Under the pieces are notes generated by a model that was given only the letters and a program-made list of their open reading frames with translations, was not told the DNA's origin and did no database searches. Below are positions 62,962 to 64,000 of a stretch of 64,000 bases of DNA, piece by piece. This stretch comes from Paenibacillus yonginensis (GTDB lineage: Bacteria; Bacillota; Bacilli; Paenibacillales; Paenibacillaceae), in assembly GCF_001685395.1 (NCBI RefSeq), contig NZ_CP014167.1, positions 3,415,501-3,479,500 on the forward strand, written 5' to 3'. Each line of letters starts with the position of its first letter. Position 1 is the stretch's first letter. The translations under genes and the position numbers were made by a program.

Positions 62962-63914
62962 CTCACCGTTTGCCGGACCACCAGCTCATGAGGCACGCAA
63001 ACTTGCCGGTTCTCCCCGCTTAGCAGCAACCCTAAGCTCCGGCGGCCAACCTCTTTGATGTTCAAGTCGATAGTCGTCAATGCCAGCGCTTCTGAGAAAG
63101 GCTGATTGTCCGCTCCTACGATGGACAGATCGCCGGGAATGGACAATCCCTCCAGCTTGGCCTGCAGCAGCATGCCCGCCGCCACCTCGTCGCCATTGAC
63201 GAGCAGCGCCGTAGGGCGATCCTTCAGTTGAACCAGCTCGCGAATCACCCTTTTGCCGTCCTCAAATACAAAACATCCGTCGTAAATCCATTCTTCATGC
63301 ATCGGCAGCTCCAGCTCCCTGCAGAAGTCCCGATAAGCGGCCAGCCGCTTCAGGCTGCTCGCCCCTTCCGGCCGCCCCGTACAATAACCGATCCGCTGAT
63401 GCCCCTGGCTCCGCAAATAACGCATTCCGCTTAATAAAGCCTCATAATAGTCGATATATACGCAGGGCAGATCCGGAACGTATTCGCAGGCGGCAATCGG
63501 ACCGTATTTCCGGTACGGCAAAATCTCCTCCCAGCTGCTGGCATGCGAGCAGACGACAAGGCCGTCGATTTGCTTCTGCTTCAGCATCAGCAGATAGTTT
63601 TGCTCCTCCTGCTCGCTGTAGTTGGTCGGACAGAACAGCACCGAATGCTGAAGCTGAAAAGCCGCCTCGAGAATCCCGCCGGCCATAAGCTGAAAGGCGG
63701 GGTGGTCGATGTAAGGAAGCAGAACCCCGATCGTCCTTGTTTTTCCTTTAACCAGATGGACGGCGTTCATGTTCTGCCGGTAATTCAGCTCCTCGATGAT
63801 CGCTTCGACCCTGCGCCGCTTGTCCTCCTGCACATAGGGATGGTGATTCAGCACCCGCGACACGGTTGCGATGGATACGCCAGCCAGCCTGGCGATGTCT
63901 TTAATAGTTGGCAT
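62952..63914 (-). CDS. LacI-family transcriptional regulator
   Basis: A 320-residue repressor. N-terminal HTH and hinge: TIKDIARLAGVSIATVSRVLNHHPYVQEDKRRRV (residues 3-37). The periplasmic-binding-fold sugar domain includes TIGVLLPYIDHPAF, GLVVCSHAS, QGHQRIGYCTGRP and LLVNGDEVAAGML. It probably senses a sugar and controls genes beyond the window edge or upstream; the lac-type locus at 41-51 kb has its own two-component regulator. Start ATG, with GGGGGACGGGCCGTCT upstream. No operator palindrome of clear type was noted in the remaining 86 bases. Confidence 0.88.
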   Translation of the reverse strand: MPTIKDIARLAGVSIATVSRVLNHHPYVQEDKRRRVEAIIEELNYRQNMNAVHLVKGKTRTIGVLLPYIDHPAFQLMAGGILEAAFQLQHSVLFCPTNYSEQEEQNYLLMLKQKQIDGLVVCSHASSWEEILPYRKYGPIAACEYVPDLPCVYIDYYEALLSGMRYLRSQGHQRIGYCTGRPEGASSLKRLAAYRDFCRELELPMHEEWIYDGCFVFEDGKRVIRELVQLKDRPTALLVNGDEVAAGMLLQAKLEGLSIPGDLSIVGADNQPFSEALALTTIDLNIKEVGRRSLGLLLSGENRQVCVPHELVVRQTVRSL

Positions 63915-64000
63915 AGACGGCCCGTCCCCCTCATAATTAGGTCACTTACTATAACCATAAGGCAAGAGACGATTTATGGCTACGGCTAAAAAAGAAGAGG

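Overview
The window looks like chromosome from a Gram-positive, endospore-former-type bacterium of the Paenibacillaceae, most likely a Paenibacillus or close relative. The reasons are strong AAGGAGG-type ribosome binding sites, GTG and TTG starts, a sigB-rsbV-rsbW module, a YesN/YesM-type two-component pair beside a CUT1 sugar ABC transporter, an SLH-domain surface protein, and B. subtilis-like housekeeping genes (niaP, ppaC, def, trxB, cvfC/ypgR-like, ykpA-like ABC-F). I saw no rRNA, tRNA, CRISPR array, insertion sequence or phage module. Almost all genes read on the minus strand, so operons run from high to low coordinates.

Layout. 1-8990: one long stress-signalling operon, read as REC-PP2C phosphatase (RsbY-like), giant hybrid kinase (RsbK-like), CheR methyltransferase (RsbM-like), a second REC-HK-REC hybrid kinase, RsbV, RsbW and SigB (SigB cut by the window edge). 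A SigA-type promoter sits at its head and a SigB-type promoter directly before rsbV. 9000-11160: small general-stress genes (YflT-like, DUF948, DUF1328), one with its own SigB-type promoter. 11220-16160: envelope proteins, an NlpC/P60 endopeptidase and an ABC-F ATPase. 16270-20050: MBL-fold protein, CvfC-like HEAT protein and a secreted transglutaminase-like protein. 20490-25730: glutaredoxin and thioredoxin reductase, a ZosA-like metal ATPase behind two Fur-family-like boxes, deoC and def. 26040-26930: an orphan PemK/MazF-like protein, then a compact promoter / 19-codon ORF / terminator unit and a structured stretch. 27020-33220: TetR+MBL operon, GGDEF protein, niaP-yqkE, and MarR+MFS, with clear operators in front of both regulators. 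33320-41160: PAS hybrid kinase, ppaC, DinB, epimerase, GNAT, NUDIX, and two tandem paralogous membrane proteins. 41188-51146: a galactoside-use locus (YesN, YesM, binding protein, two permeases, LacZ) with two cre sites. 51405-58811: nitrilase-GNAT-GNAT operon, IpdC-like decarboxylase, and an SLH surface protein split by a frameshift. 58938-64000: TetR + DHA2 efflux with twin operators, an Eis-like acetyltransferase and a LacI regulator.

How it works together. The first 11 kb reads as a self-contained envelope and general-stress circuit. A membrane hybrid kinase probably controls a PP2C phosphatase, which dephosphorylates RsbV and so frees SigB from RsbW; SigB then feeds back on rsbVW-sigB and on nearby stress genes. 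The unusual parts are the extra REC-HK-REC kinase inside the operon and the three receiver domains on the RsbK-like protein. Other points worth checking are a gene whose only well-placed start codon is ATC behind a perfect Shine-Dalgarno, two genes broken at homopolymer runs (A10 and T8), and the 19-residue cationic peptide candidate.
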